From assembly GCA_017965425.1 (NCBI GenBank), contig JAGCPY010000061.1:1-64000 (forward strand): DNA of 64,000 bases, read 5' to 3'. A program made the translations under genes and the position numbers. Source of the stretch: Bacteroidaceae bacterium. Its GTDB lineage: Bacteria > Bacteroidota > Bacteroidia > Bacteroidales > Bacteroidaceae. Positions 17,085 through 25,824 of this stretch are shown one piece after another. Position 1 is the first letter of the stretch. Each line of letters starts with the position of its first letter. Under the pieces are notes generated by a model, which saw only the letters and a program-made list of their open reading frames with translations, ran no database searches and had not been told where the DNA came from.

Positions 17085-19052
17085 TTACTTCTGCTCCACC
17101 TTCAGATTCAACACACGACTGCGGAGAGCAGCATCGGTACGTTGAAGAGGAAAACGCAACGTACGAATGACACGCATTTTCTTGTTGTTCGGAAACAACG
17201 GGCGCTCGTCGGGAAACATCGTCTCGACGAGTTTTCCGTTGACATAGAGACGGGTTTCGCGATTGTCTCCTTCGATGTCTATGTGTTCTTTGACGCCAGA
17301 ACGCAAGGCATGGCGGAAGGTAAAGAGATAGCCGTCGCGAACATAGCCAAGACGACCTGTGACAGGATCAGCAAGGTAGAACTCAGCTTCATTGTCACGG
17401 AAGAGGGCTGTTCCACGAGTTTCTTTCTCACTTTCGATGTCGAAACTGACACGATAGGGCCAGCCGATGAAGGGCACTGAACGGGTGGAGGCGGGTGCAA
17501 CCACAGATTCGGAAAGGACGGTTCCCTGAGAATAACGACCTAGGTCGTTGATACCAGGTGCTTCGCCTATGTTTGCCGCCAAGCGCACCCACTCATTACA
17601 AGTGCGCAAGGTGTCGGAACTCCAACATTTTTCGGCCATCACCTGCAAGGCAGGGAAGACACGATGATGGATGTCGGCCACAGCGATGCCATTCCCCACA
17701 ATGTCGTTCCAAACGGCAAACATGCCGCCTTGGATATGTGGGTCGCGCTCGGGGAAACGCTTATTGCCAATCTGGGCAGGTGTCCACTGCTTATATAAAT
17801 AAGGTATATTCAAGTAATCATAGTAGTAGCCGGCAGCGGGCACTATGTATGTCATGCCGTCGGGAATGCTGACGAGCTGGTAGCCAAGCCGCATCATCGA
17901 GTCAGGTTCTGCATAGCCATTGTACCACGCATACATGAGCACATTATCGACCTTCACGGGAGTAGTGCCGCGGGCATGGGTGAGAGCACCCCATAGAGCG
18001 GCCTGCTTGCCGTGAGCTTCCACGGTATGAATAAGGTGGTCGGTCAACGAGCGGAAACGCTCTACGATGTCTTGTCTCTTATTGCTATATTCGTCTGTTC
18101 CAATGTGGACACGTGGTCCTGCGAAGACGGGCTCTGGTCCTTCCATGTACTCCGAAAAGAGGCTATCTACGAAGGGGATGACCTCTGGGTTGGTCAACTC
18201 CAGATGATCCATGCCGAACTCCTTGCTGCCAAGCGAAGGACGGTAATGAGAGAAAGCAAGACTATGAGCAGGCACATCTATTTCAGGGATTATCTCCACA
18301 CCTATAGCCGCAGCTTCGAGGACAAACTGACGGAACTCCTTTTTTGAGTAGCTTCCGTCTTCGGCGGTAAGGCCTGGGAAGCGTTCACTTTCTAAGCGGA
18401 AGGCAGCGTAAGTCTCGTCCCAATTGTTGTGGAAGAAATCGGGAAAGCCATTGTCGTTGAGGTGAACATTGAGGGTGTTCATCTTGTAGTAGGCCATCGT
18501 GCGAACGAGGCGACGCAGGTAATCCAAAGGTATGTATTTGCGGCCACAATCTATCATCAGACCACGCAGGGGATAGTCGGGGCGGTCTGAGATGCGTCCA
18601 AAGGGCAAAGCTTCCACTCTTCCCGCAACAGAAGGGAATGGCAGCGCCATCTGCAAGAGGGTTTGCACGGCATGGAAAGAGCCACGTTCAGTGGCTTCGA
18701 TGCGGATGCTCTTGGCGATGTCGATGGTGTAGCCTTCCGCACCTAATTGTTTCTGATTCTTGTAAATGAAAAGAATGTCTGCGACATTGGCCTTCTTCGC
18801 TTGGGCGACTGTCAGTGAAAGACCTGCAGTTTTCAAATCACGTGCCAACGCTTCAGCAACAGGACGCAAGCGGACATCGGAGTAAAGAATGCGACTTTTG
18901 GGAGTTATTGAGAGCGCTCCTTCCCCACCCTTCCACTCATGAATAGCTGGAATGGTGAAAGGACGTGGATTCACAACAGCTTTTGCTGTCAGATTCATTG
19001 TCGCTAACAGGAGAAACAGGCAAAGACGATTGATTTGTTGTAAGGAGGACAT
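17085..19052 (-). CDS. Beta-N-acetylhexosaminidase, GH20
   Basis: A 655-residue exported glycosidase. The signal peptide covers residues 1-25. A GH20 N-terminal alpha/beta domain (about 30-150) precedes the (beta/alpha)8 domain beginning at YPLRGLMIDCGRKYIPLDYL; the catalytic Asp-Glu pair is in HIGTDEYS (the common form is HxGGDE, so one Gly is Thr). The last 130 residues (from about 530) look like a laminin-G-type beta domain. It removes terminal GlcNAc/GalNAc from glycans, probably host or dietary glycoproteins. It is the last gene of the minus-strand run from the ABC exporter. Confidence 0.88.
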   Translation of the reverse strand: MSSLQQINRLCLFLLLATMNLTAKAVVNPRPFTIPAIHEWKGGEGALSITPKSRILYSDVRLRPVAEALARDLKTAGLSLTVAQAKKANVADILFIYKNQKQLGAEGYTIDIAKSIRIEATERGSFHAVQTLLQMALPFPSVAGRVEALPFGRISDRPDYPLRGLMIDCGRKYIPLDYLRRLVRTMAYYKMNTLNVHLNDNGFPDFFHNNWDETYAAFRLESERFPGLTAEDGSYSKKEFRQFVLEAAAIGVEIIPEIDVPAHSLAFSHYRPSLGSKEFGMDHLELTNPEVIPFVDSLFSEYMEGPEPVFAGPRVHIGTDEYSNKRQDIVERFRSLTDHLIHTVEAHGKQAALWGALTHARGTTPVKVDNVLMYAWYNGYAEPDSMMRLGYQLVSIPDGMTYIVPAAGYYYDYLNIPYLYKQWTPAQIGNKRFPERDPHIQGGMFAVWNDIVGNGIAVADIHHRVFPALQVMAEKCWSSDTLRTCNEWVRLAANIGEAPGINDLGRYSQGTVLSESVVAPASTRSVPFIGWPYRVSFDIESEKETRGTALFRDNEAEFYLADPVTGRLGYVRDGYLFTFRHALRSGVKEHIDIEGDNRETRLYVNGKLVETMFPDERPLFPNNKKMRVIRTLRFPLQRTDAALRSRVLNLKVEQK

Positions 19053-19082
19053 TGCGATTGTAATTAGTTGGTTTACTTATTA

Positions 19083-20450
19083 TTATTTTAATGGTTCACG
19101 GAAAACGAGTTGGAGAGAATCGGCCAGCGTGCGGGCTCTAAGCCAGTCCGCGAGCTGTTTTGTTTGTTCCGCAGAGAGACGTTGATGAGGCACCATGCCG
19201 ACGACAGCTAAGGTCATGGGAATCGTTTGCGTAGTGTCGGTTCGCATTTCCATTGCGCGTGTCAGCGTGAAAGTCTGGACTTGCGGATAGAGCACACGCA
19301 ACTCAGGACGCAGCTGTGCAGCCAATTGTTCACAATGTTCATACGTGTCTAACGCCACTTCCAGTTCATGAATCTGCTGGCTCTGCTGTAGAACGGTTTG
19401 TTTGTAGTCGGTCTTGGAGGACTCCAATTGTCCTACGAGATGGAGCAAGCTGTCTGATTGCGTGCCTTGAATGACCGAGAGATGATAGTCAGCCAGCCGA
19501 TATTCCTGTAGCCGTTGTTCGGCAAGAGCAATCTGTGTCTCGTCCACTTTTTGTCCAATTACCGCCACACGCAGGAGTTTCTGATCGCGGTCGATATGCT
19601 GCGAGATGATTTGTGTGCCGGCCCAAGAAAGTTCCTCATTCACAAACCTCTCCACGTTCTGGCTAAAGAAACTTTGGCGGATGAGCGAGAAGGTCATGAT
19701 GCCAGCCGGCACCATTGTCAGAAAAACAACAGTTAAAAGAATGCGACGGGCACGCAAGGTCTGCTCTGGTGTAAGTTCTTTATGTTCTTTGAATTTCATC
19801 AGTCGGACACCCAAGTAAGTGGCCAAAGAAATGAAAACGGTGTTAATAAAGAACAGGTAGAACGCACCGAGGAAAAACAGCCATTGCCCCGTGGCAACGC
19901 CATATCCAGCCGTGCAAAGCGGCGGCATCAATGCCGTGGCGATGGCCACACCAGGAATGACATTGCCTTTTCCGCCACTGGCGATGGCCACAATGCCTGC
20001 CGCACCGCCGAAAAAGGCAATCATCACGTCGTAAAGCGTAGGGGCGGTGCGTGCCAACAGTTCTGACTGTGCTTCCTTGTATGGCGATAGCAGGAAATAG
20101 ATGGTGGCCGTGAGGACACTGACAGCAGTGGCCACGGCGAAGTTCTTGGCAGAGGAACGCAACAGTGTCAGGTCGTTGATGCCCACGGCAAGTCCCATTC
20201 CAACAATCGGCCCCATCAGCGGTGAGATAAGCATGGCACCGATGATAACGGCCGTTGAATTGACGTTCAACCCCAACGATGCAACGAAGATAGCAAAGAC
20301 AAGCACCCAGAGATTCGCACCGCGAAAGGCGGCATCGGCTCGGATATTGGCAATGGTCTGTTCCTCTGGAACCTTGTTGGCACGAAGGTCAAAATAGTGC
20401 TTCAATTCCTGAAGGAGATAGTCTTTAAGGCGTTGCATAACAGCTGACAA
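19083..20450 (-). CDS. DUF389-family membrane protein
   Basis: A 455-residue protein with a DUF389 membrane domain (residues about 45-250; signatures STAVIIGAMLISPLMGPI and VIPGVAIATALMPPLCTAGYG) and a soluble C-terminal half with a coiled-coil stretch (about 335-375). The biochemical role of DUF389 is not established. It starts 7 nt after the adaptor gene of the ABC exporter and is probably in its operon. Confidence 0.85.
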   Translation of the reverse strand: MSAVMQRLKDYLLQELKHYFDLRANKVPEEQTIANIRADAAFRGANLWVLVFAIFVASLGLNVNSTAVIIGAMLISPLMGPIVGMGLAVGINDLTLLRSSAKNFAVATAVSVLTATIYFLLSPYKEAQSELLARTAPTLYDVMIAFFGGAAGIVAIASGGKGNVIPGVAIATALMPPLCTAGYGVATGQWLFFLGAFYLFFINTVFISLATYLGVRLMKFKEHKELTPEQTLRARRILLTVVFLTMVPAGIMTFSLIRQSFFSQNVERFVNEELSWAGTQIISQHIDRDQKLLRVAVIGQKVDETQIALAEQRLQEYRLADYHLSVIQGTQSDSLLHLVGQLESSKTDYKQTVLQQSQQIHELEVALDTYEHCEQLAAQLRPELRVLYPQVQTFTLTRAMEMRTDTTQTIPMTLAVVGMVPHQRLSAEQTKQLADWLRARTLADSLQLVFREPLK

Positions 20451-20457
20451 AGGTTAA

Positions 20458-21666
20458 TTAGTTCTTGTCTTTCTCTTCTACGATGATGCCTCCACGAACG
20501 GTCTCGTCTTGGTTCAGGCCTGAACGTATTTCGATATTGATGCCATCAGAGATTCCAGTCTCTACAGCGCGTCGCTCGTATGCGGGTTCGCCGGAAACGG
20601 CATTCTGAAGGACATATACAAAAGTGCTGTCACCGCTGAACTCGATAGCCGCTTCAGGAATCGTGAGAACTCCTTGAGCCTCTTCCAGCACAATTTTTGC
20701 AGTGGCACTATAGCCGCTGCGGATGAGTGGAGCTGCACCTTGACCTTTCTCATCGACAGGAACCCTGACAGCAGCTTTGATTTCAAACTGGTTGGCACCA
20801 CCTGTAGTCGCCGTGGCTTTCGGGCTAATATATTCCAATGCAGCAGAGAAACGGAGATCCTGCAAGGCGCCGATAGTAATATCCATAGGCATACCGGTTG
20901 ACAACCGACCTACTTCCGTTTCGTCGATATTGCCTCGGAAGATGAGGTTGCTCATGTCGGCGACAGAGGCGATGGTGGTGCCGTCATTGAAGGTATTGCT
21001 AAGGATGACCGAATTACCTACCTTCACGGGGACGTCGAGGATGATGCCGCTGATAGTGCTGCGGACGAGCGTATTGGACGAAGAAGCGTTGGAGGCTGAT
21101 ACACCGTCTCGGGTCAGTTCCAATTGCTCCTGTGCAATGGCGGCTTCCTCACGTGCCTGGTTGAACGTCTGGCGAATTTTCTCATAGTCATTGGCGCTGA
21201 TGAGCCCTTTGTCATAGAGTGTCTTTTGGCGTTCGTGGTCAACACGTGCCTGATCCAGGTTCAGGTGAGCCAAGCGCACACGGCTTTCTGCGGAAGCCAG
21301 CTGGTTCATGTCTGGAATGACCTTCAGCTTTGCGATGACCTCCCCTGCTTCCACATGCTGTCCGGCTTCTTTCAGCAGTTCCGTGATGATGCCGCTGATT
21401 TGGGGCTTGACAGCCACCTCGTCCCTTGGCTCGATCTTTCCTGTTACCACCGTGGTCTTCGAGAGGTCACGAACAGTGGGCGTAAACGTCTCATACCTCA
21501 CAGGCTTAGGACGCGAGTTGAGGTAGAGGAAGATAAAGGTGCCAAGGAAAAGCAGGATTACAAATGTGATAAGAAGGTAGCGAAAGAAAGAACGCACCTT
21601 CCCACCAAACTCCCTTCTCTTGAGGGAGGGCGTGACTGTAGATGATTGCATTTTATCCATTATCAT
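20458..21666 (-). CDS. Periplasmic adaptor (membrane-fusion protein), MacA-like
   Basis: A 402-residue adaptor with one N-terminal membrane helix (about 28-50), split lipoyl halves (VKPQISGIITELLKEAG and TLVRSTISGIILDVPVK), a helical hairpin between them (about 125-190) and a beta-barrel plus proximal domain. It links an inner-membrane exporter to an outer-membrane channel. It follows the two permeases. No TolC-like gene is in the window. The N-terminus carries a TPSLKRREFGGK peptide encoded by a G-rich insert-like motif (see finding). Confidence 0.88.
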   Translation of the reverse strand: MIMDKMQSSTVTPSLKRREFGGKVRSFFRYLLITFVILLFLGTFIFLYLNSRPKPVRYETFTPTVRDLSKTTVVTGKIEPRDEVAVKPQISGIITELLKEAGQHVEAGEVIAKLKVIPDMNQLASAESRVRLAHLNLDQARVDHERQKTLYDKGLISANDYEKIRQTFNQAREEAAIAQEQLELTRDGVSASNASSSNTLVRSTISGIILDVPVKVGNSVILSNTFNDGTTIASVADMSNLIFRGNIDETEVGRLSTGMPMDITIGALQDLRFSAALEYISPKATATTGGANQFEIKAAVRVPVDEKGQGAAPLIRSGYSATAKIVLEEAQGVLTIPEAAIEFSGDSTFVYVLQNAVSGEPAYERRAVETGISDGINIEIRSGLNQDETVRGGIIVEEKDKN

Positions 21667-21708
21667 TTATATATTGTTTATTCATCTTTTTATCAACGGG
21701 TTAGCCTG

Positions 21709-23028
21709 TTACTCCTCCCGCATCGCATCCACAGGCTTGATGGACATTGCCCTGGCGGCTGGAGCCAATCCAGCAAGCACACCGAGGGCCGCCAGCAATG
21801 CTGCTGCTCCAATGGCTGTCCAAAAGCCCACTTGAAAGTGACTCTGCACGATGCCATCCTCCGTGAAACCCATCTCCATCATCTGAAGGATGAGCACGGC
21901 AAAGAGGATGCCGCTCATGCCGGCTACCGAGGTAAGCAACACACTTTCAGAGATAATCTGCGAGAGTATCATGCGTGGGGTGGCACCGATGGCACGTCGG
22001 ATGCCGATTTCAGTCGTGCGTTCCTTCACCGTCACCATCATAATGTTAGAAACGCCGATGGCTCCTGCCAGCAACGTCCCAATACCGACTAACCAAATGA
22101 GCAGGTCCACACCGGAAAAGAGGTTGTCCATCAACCCAAAGAGCACCTCTGTGTTGAATACCATCACCGCCTTCTCATCGGTAGGATCTATGTCATGAGC
22201 ACGGGCAACCACCTCACGGATCCGAGGCGTGATGTCGCTGATGGCCGTACCACGACGGGCTGTGATGGCAATCATTTCTATGTTCTCGCCCATGTTGAAA
22301 GCGCGCTGCATCAAGGAGATGGGAATGATGACGGCTTCATCTGCAGATCCGTTGATGCTCATATTGCCACCAGCATAGTTGACGCCAATCACCGAATAAT
22401 AAGCCGAATCCAAGCGGATAAGTTGACCACACGGATCGCCACTTCCTGGAAAGAGCGACTTATAGACTCGCTTTCCCAACACACACACCTTGCGCTGCTG
22501 GGCGATGTCCATTTCGTTGATGAAGCGACCATAGTACATCTTTGGCGCTTCCACCTTAGCGTACTCTGGCAGCTGTCCTTTCACGTTAGCGTTGTATTTA
22601 TGGTCACCATTGACAACCTGCACGCCCCACTTGGAAATGACGGGTGTGACCACATCCAGTTGCGGCACTTGTGCACGCAGGCGGGCAACGTCGCCTGTTG
22701 TCAAATCCCAGTAACGTCCTTTGCGGAAGCCGTGGAAAGGCTTCGTCGTCGGCTGATCCCAGATGATGGCGGAGTTTGTGGCAAAACCTTCGAAGTTGTT
22801 ATTGAGCATCTCCTTCAGCCCGTCGCCACCACCAATGAGGGCCACCAGCATGAACACACCCCAGAACACGCCGAACCCCGTGAGCAAAGAGCGCGTCTTG
22901 TTGCGAAGCAGCGTTTCCAGCAGTTCGCGAAAGGAATCAAAGTCGAAGAGCCACCAAGGGCCACCTCCCACCCTGCCCATTGACGGGGTCGGCTTTTGTG
23001 CTGGTTGAAGATGACTTTTTATATTCAT
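21709..23028 (-). CDS. ABC transporter permease, MacB/FtsX type (second)
   Basis: A 439-residue permease with one N-terminal membrane helix (LLTGFGVFWGVFMLVALIGGG), a large MacB periplasmic domain and three C-terminal FtsX helices including ERTTEIGIRRAIGATPR, the coupling helix. The first 25 residues (KPTPSMGRVGGGPWW) are unusual for the family and coincide with a G-rich motif; the true start could be further in. It pairs with the permease upstream and the ATPase. Confidence 0.88.
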   Translation of the reverse strand: MNIKSHLQPAQKPTPSMGRVGGGPWWLFDFDSFRELLETLLRNKTRSLLTGFGVFWGVFMLVALIGGGDGLKEMLNNNFEGFATNSAIIWDQPTTKPFHGFRKGRYWDLTTGDVARLRAQVPQLDVVTPVISKWGVQVVNGDHKYNANVKGQLPEYAKVEAPKMYYGRFINEMDIAQQRKVCVLGKRVYKSLFPGSGDPCGQLIRLDSAYYSVIGVNYAGGNMSINGSADEAVIIPISLMQRAFNMGENIEMIAITARRGTAISDITPRIREVVARAHDIDPTDEKAVMVFNTEVLFGLMDNLFSGVDLLIWLVGIGTLLAGAIGVSNIMMVTVKERTTEIGIRRAIGATPRMILSQIISESVLLTSVAGMSGILFAVLILQMMEMGFTEDGIVQSHFQVGFWTAIGAAALLAALGVLAGLAPAARAMSIKPVDAMREE

Positions 23029-23083
23029 TTCTTAGAAGATAACATTTCGCCCTACCCAAACGGGAGGAGTCATGAGTGGGTCT

Positions 23084-24340
23084 TTATTCTGCCCTCAACG
23101 CCTCTATGGGCCTAATCTTTGCGGCCTTCATGGCAGGCATCAGGCCGGCTATCGTTCCAGCAATGATGAGTACAAGGGTTACGCCGAAGCATGTACCGAG
23201 ACTCACGGTGGGATCCACGAAGACGGTGGTCGTGAACAACCCCGTCTCGATGGGTTTCGAACCCAAAGTCGCGTCCATATAGAGATTGGCACCAATGCCC
23301 AGAAGCATACCGATGTAACCGAAGAAACCCGTCACCACGATGCTCTCCACAATGATGATGCGGAGGATGCTCAGGGGTCGTGCGCCGATGGCTTTGCGGA
23401 TGCCAAATTCGCGCGTCCGCTCACGCACTGTGATCAGCATGATATTCGAGACACCTACGATGCCACTGAGCAACGTGAACAGGCCGATGATCCAAAGAGC
23501 CGTCTGCAAGATGCTCATCCCCTTTGCCATTTGCATGGCTTGGGTAAAGCGATTCCAAATCCAAATGGCATCCTCGTCGTCGGGTGCTGCCCGATGCTGA
23601 CGGTTGATTGTGGCACGATAGCGTTTCTCAAAAGCCTCGTTCTCCACCTCCGTTTCTAAGCCATGGAACGTGAAAGCTATGCGGCCCACGTGGTTGCCCT
23701 CGTTGTAAATCGTCTGCAAGGTAGTGAAAGGCACATAGATATCCGTGCTCATGCGGCTCTTGTCCTCCTGTTCTATGCCCACCACGGTGAACGCCATATC
23801 CCCGACCTTTATGGTTTGTCCGAGCAAAGACAACGGAGCTCGAGGAACCAGCTCACTCGCCTGATTCTCTGAGATGACCATCGTCTTTCTTCGGTCACGT
23901 ATGTCTATATCGTTGATGAATCGTCCCGCAGCCAACTTCCGTTTGTTGATCACCGCATCCACGGGGAATACCCCCCTGAGTCCGCTGCTGACGTAATTCT
24001 GGCCGACAACAACTGACACGTTACTCTCCGTCAGCACCGCACCAGCCCTGTCTATGTGCTGAGAGAAGCGCGTCTGGGTCGTGTTCAGGTCTGCATCCTC
24101 CAGACGAATCTCTCTCCCTTCCTTCAGCCCGTCGTACGCCTTCGAGGTCAGCCCTCCGAAAACCATCATCGAGTTATCCACGTATCGATCGTTGTTCTCA
24201 GCCTGTGCATTGATGAGGCCGTTTCCCGCCCCCAACAGCACCACAAGCATGAAGATGCCCCACGCCACCGCAAAGCCCGTGAGCGAGGTGCGCAACTTGT
24301 TACGCCGCATCGTCTGCCAGATTTCAGCTATCAGTTCCAT
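23084..24340 (-). CDS. ABC transporter permease, MacB/FtsX type (first)
   Basis: A 418-residue permease with the same architecture as the next gene: N-terminal helix after MRRNKLRTSLTGFAVAWG, MacB periplasmic core, and FtsX helices with the coupling motif RERTREFGIRKAIGARPLS. Two different permeases with one ATPase imply a heterodimeric exporter or mechanotransmitter. It begins 13 nt after the ATPase stop. Confidence 0.88.
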   Translation of the reverse strand: MELIAEIWQTMRRNKLRTSLTGFAVAWGIFMLVVLLGAGNGLINAQAENNDRYVDNSMMVFGGLTSKAYDGLKEGREIRLEDADLNTTQTRFSQHIDRAGAVLTESNVSVVVGQNYVSSGLRGVFPVDAVINKRKLAAGRFINDIDIRDRRKTMVISENQASELVPRAPLSLLGQTIKVGDMAFTVVGIEQEDKSRMSTDIYVPFTTLQTIYNEGNHVGRIAFTFHGLETEVENEAFEKRYRATINRQHRAAPDDEDAIWIWNRFTQAMQMAKGMSILQTALWIIGLFTLLSGIVGVSNIMLITVRERTREFGIRKAIGARPLSILRIIIVESIVVTGFFGYIGMLLGIGANLYMDATLGSKPIETGLFTTTVFVDPTVSLGTCFGVTLVLIIAGTIAGLMPAMKAAKIRPIEALRAE

Positions 24341-24353
24341 CGTTATTCACCTT

Positions 24354-25016
24354 TCATTCTTCTATCACCCCATCCTTTATTCTGATGATTCTGTTCGTCT
24401 GTGCAGCCACACCAGGATCGTGTGTGACGATAATCATCGTGATCTCTTCTTCGCGATTCAGCCTCTTGAGCAGTTCCATCACTTCGACCCCCGTCTTTGA
24501 GTCCAACGCTCCGGTCGGTTCGTCGGCGAGAATCACCTGTGGACGCGTCACCAATGCACGTGCAATGGCAACCCTTTGTCTTTGTCCGCCTGACATCTCG
24601 TTGGGATAATGGGCGGCCCATTCCGTCAACCCCATCTTCTCCAACTCCTGCATCGCCAGCTGATGTCGCTTGTGCCGGGCCACACCTTGATAATAGAGTG
24701 GCAGTTCCACATTCTCCACTGCCGTTTTGAAACCTATCAGGTTGAACGACTGGAAGATGAAGCCAATCATGCGATTACGGTACACTGCAGCCCGCGTTTC
24801 CGAGAGGTCCTTGATCAAGTTGCCAGCCAACTCATACACGCCCTCATCGTAATCGTCCAAAATACCCAATATATTCAGCAAAGTTGACTTGCCCGATCCA
24901 CTGGCGCCCATGATGCTGACCAGTTCACCTTTCGCGATATCCAGATCTATGCCTTTCAGCACGTGCAACGGCTGAGCGCCAGCGTAAGTTTTGTGAATGC
25001 CTTGTAGATGAATCAC
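24354..25016 (-). CDS. ABC transporter ATPase, MacB/LolD type
   Basis: A 220-residue ATPase with Walker A GASGSGKST, Q-loop FIFQSFNL, signature MSGGQRQRVAIARAL, Walker B VILADEPTGALDSKT and switch THD. This is the LolD/MacB subgroup that works with FtsX-type permeases. It is the first gene of the operon; a promoter lies at 25048-25080. Confidence 0.92.
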   Translation of the reverse strand: MIHLQGIHKTYAGAQPLHVLKGIDLDIAKGELVSIMGASGSGKSTLLNILGILDDYDEGVYELAGNLIKDLSETRAAVYRNRMIGFIFQSFNLIGFKTAVENVELPLYYQGVARHKRHQLAMQELEKMGLTEWAAHYPNEMSGGQRQRVAIARALVTRPQVILADEPTGALDSKTGVEVMELLKRLNREEEITMIIVTHDPGVAAQTNRIIRIKDGVIEE

Positions 25017-25047
25017 AACAATAACTATTAAAGTTTAAAAGCGGCGA

Positions 25048-25080
25048 CAAAGTTACTCATTTCTTATTAGTCGGACGAAA
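25048..25080 (-). promoter_or_regulatory. Promoter of the ABC exporter operon
   Basis: TAACTTTG (25055-25048 on the minus strand) with TTTCG at 25080-25076, 20 nt apart, 31 nt upstream of the ATPase start. Confidence 0.5.
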
Positions 25081-25300
25081 GAGTAGTGTGAAAAGTTGTG
25101 AAACTTTTGCACGTCTTTTGTTTGGCTCCTTCGACTTTTCTGCAAGACAATTCATAATGTCGTCTGTTACAATGTCATAAGACGGGCTGCAACCAATTAG
25201 TTTTTCCACATTCTCCAACCTGGCTTTTCCATAAAAAAACCTCAATCCCTCACCTTTTGCTCTAACAATCTGAAACAAAGAAGTTTGAAGGTGAGGGATT

Positions 25301-25388
25301 GGTGAGGAATAGGTGAGGGATGGTGAGGGATTGCGTTTTTTCTGGATTTCAAATGCAATCCCTCACCATCCCTCACCTATCCCTCACC
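25301..25388. repeat. 34-bp inverted repeat of GGTGAGGGAT units
   Basis: 25301-25334 pairs with 25355-25388 at 33 of 34 positions across a 20-nt AT-rich loop. Each arm is itself three tandem GTGAGG(G)AT units. More units flank it (25239-25256, 25290-25300, 25434-25450). It would form a very stable hairpin. It sits about 250 nt upstream of the ABC operon promoter. Confidence 0.85.
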
Positions 25389-25429
25389 GAAGTCTCACCT
25401 GTAAATACCTGAGAAACAACAAAGTAAAG

Positions 25430-25560
25430 CAAGAGGTGAGGGATTGAGGGATTATTGATGAAAAATACAAGGATAGAGGGTGGGTGAAACCATGATTTGA
25501 CAATCTGTCTGGAACGTGTACACCTTATGTGCGGAAGGTGTACACGTTCCTGGCAGAACG
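25430..25560 (-). repeat. Dispersed repeat copy B with a 16-bp palindrome
   Basis: On the minus strand this aligns with 8188-8310 (copy A). It contains a perfect 16-bp inverted repeat, 25511-25526 (GGAACGTGTACACCTT) with 25535-25550, loop 8 nt. The adjoining CCTCACC tract is also shared with copy A. No gene is present between 25017 and 25824. Confidence 0.75.
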
Positions 25561-25753
25561 CCTACAGATTTACCCTTTTTATTGTTCCACCTCTTCTCAT
25601 CTTGAATCTCTGAAGCCCGATTTCCCACCAAAAATGTGACATATAGCACGAATAATAATAAGATTGTGCGTAAGAAAGCCTTGATATCTATCTTTTCAAG
25701 GCAATTTGTGCATTTTTTTCCCTCGGTAGTCTCATTGTAACGGATATTTTATC

Positions 25754-25761
25754 TATATTTG
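25754..25761 (+). promoter_or_regulatory. -7 box for the GH30 gene
   Basis: TATATTTG, 64 nt before the ATG at 25825. No good TTTG is found 19-21 nt upstream. Confidence 0.4.
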
Positions 25762-25824
25762 CAGCGCTCATCAGGTGGGTTAATCGTTCAAGAATAGGAA
25801 ATATTACCAATAAATCTTACCATA

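Noticed and set aside
25057-25278. A 73-codon minus-strand frame before the ABC operon
   Set aside because: It overlaps the operon promoter and the GTGAGGG repeats and resembles no family.
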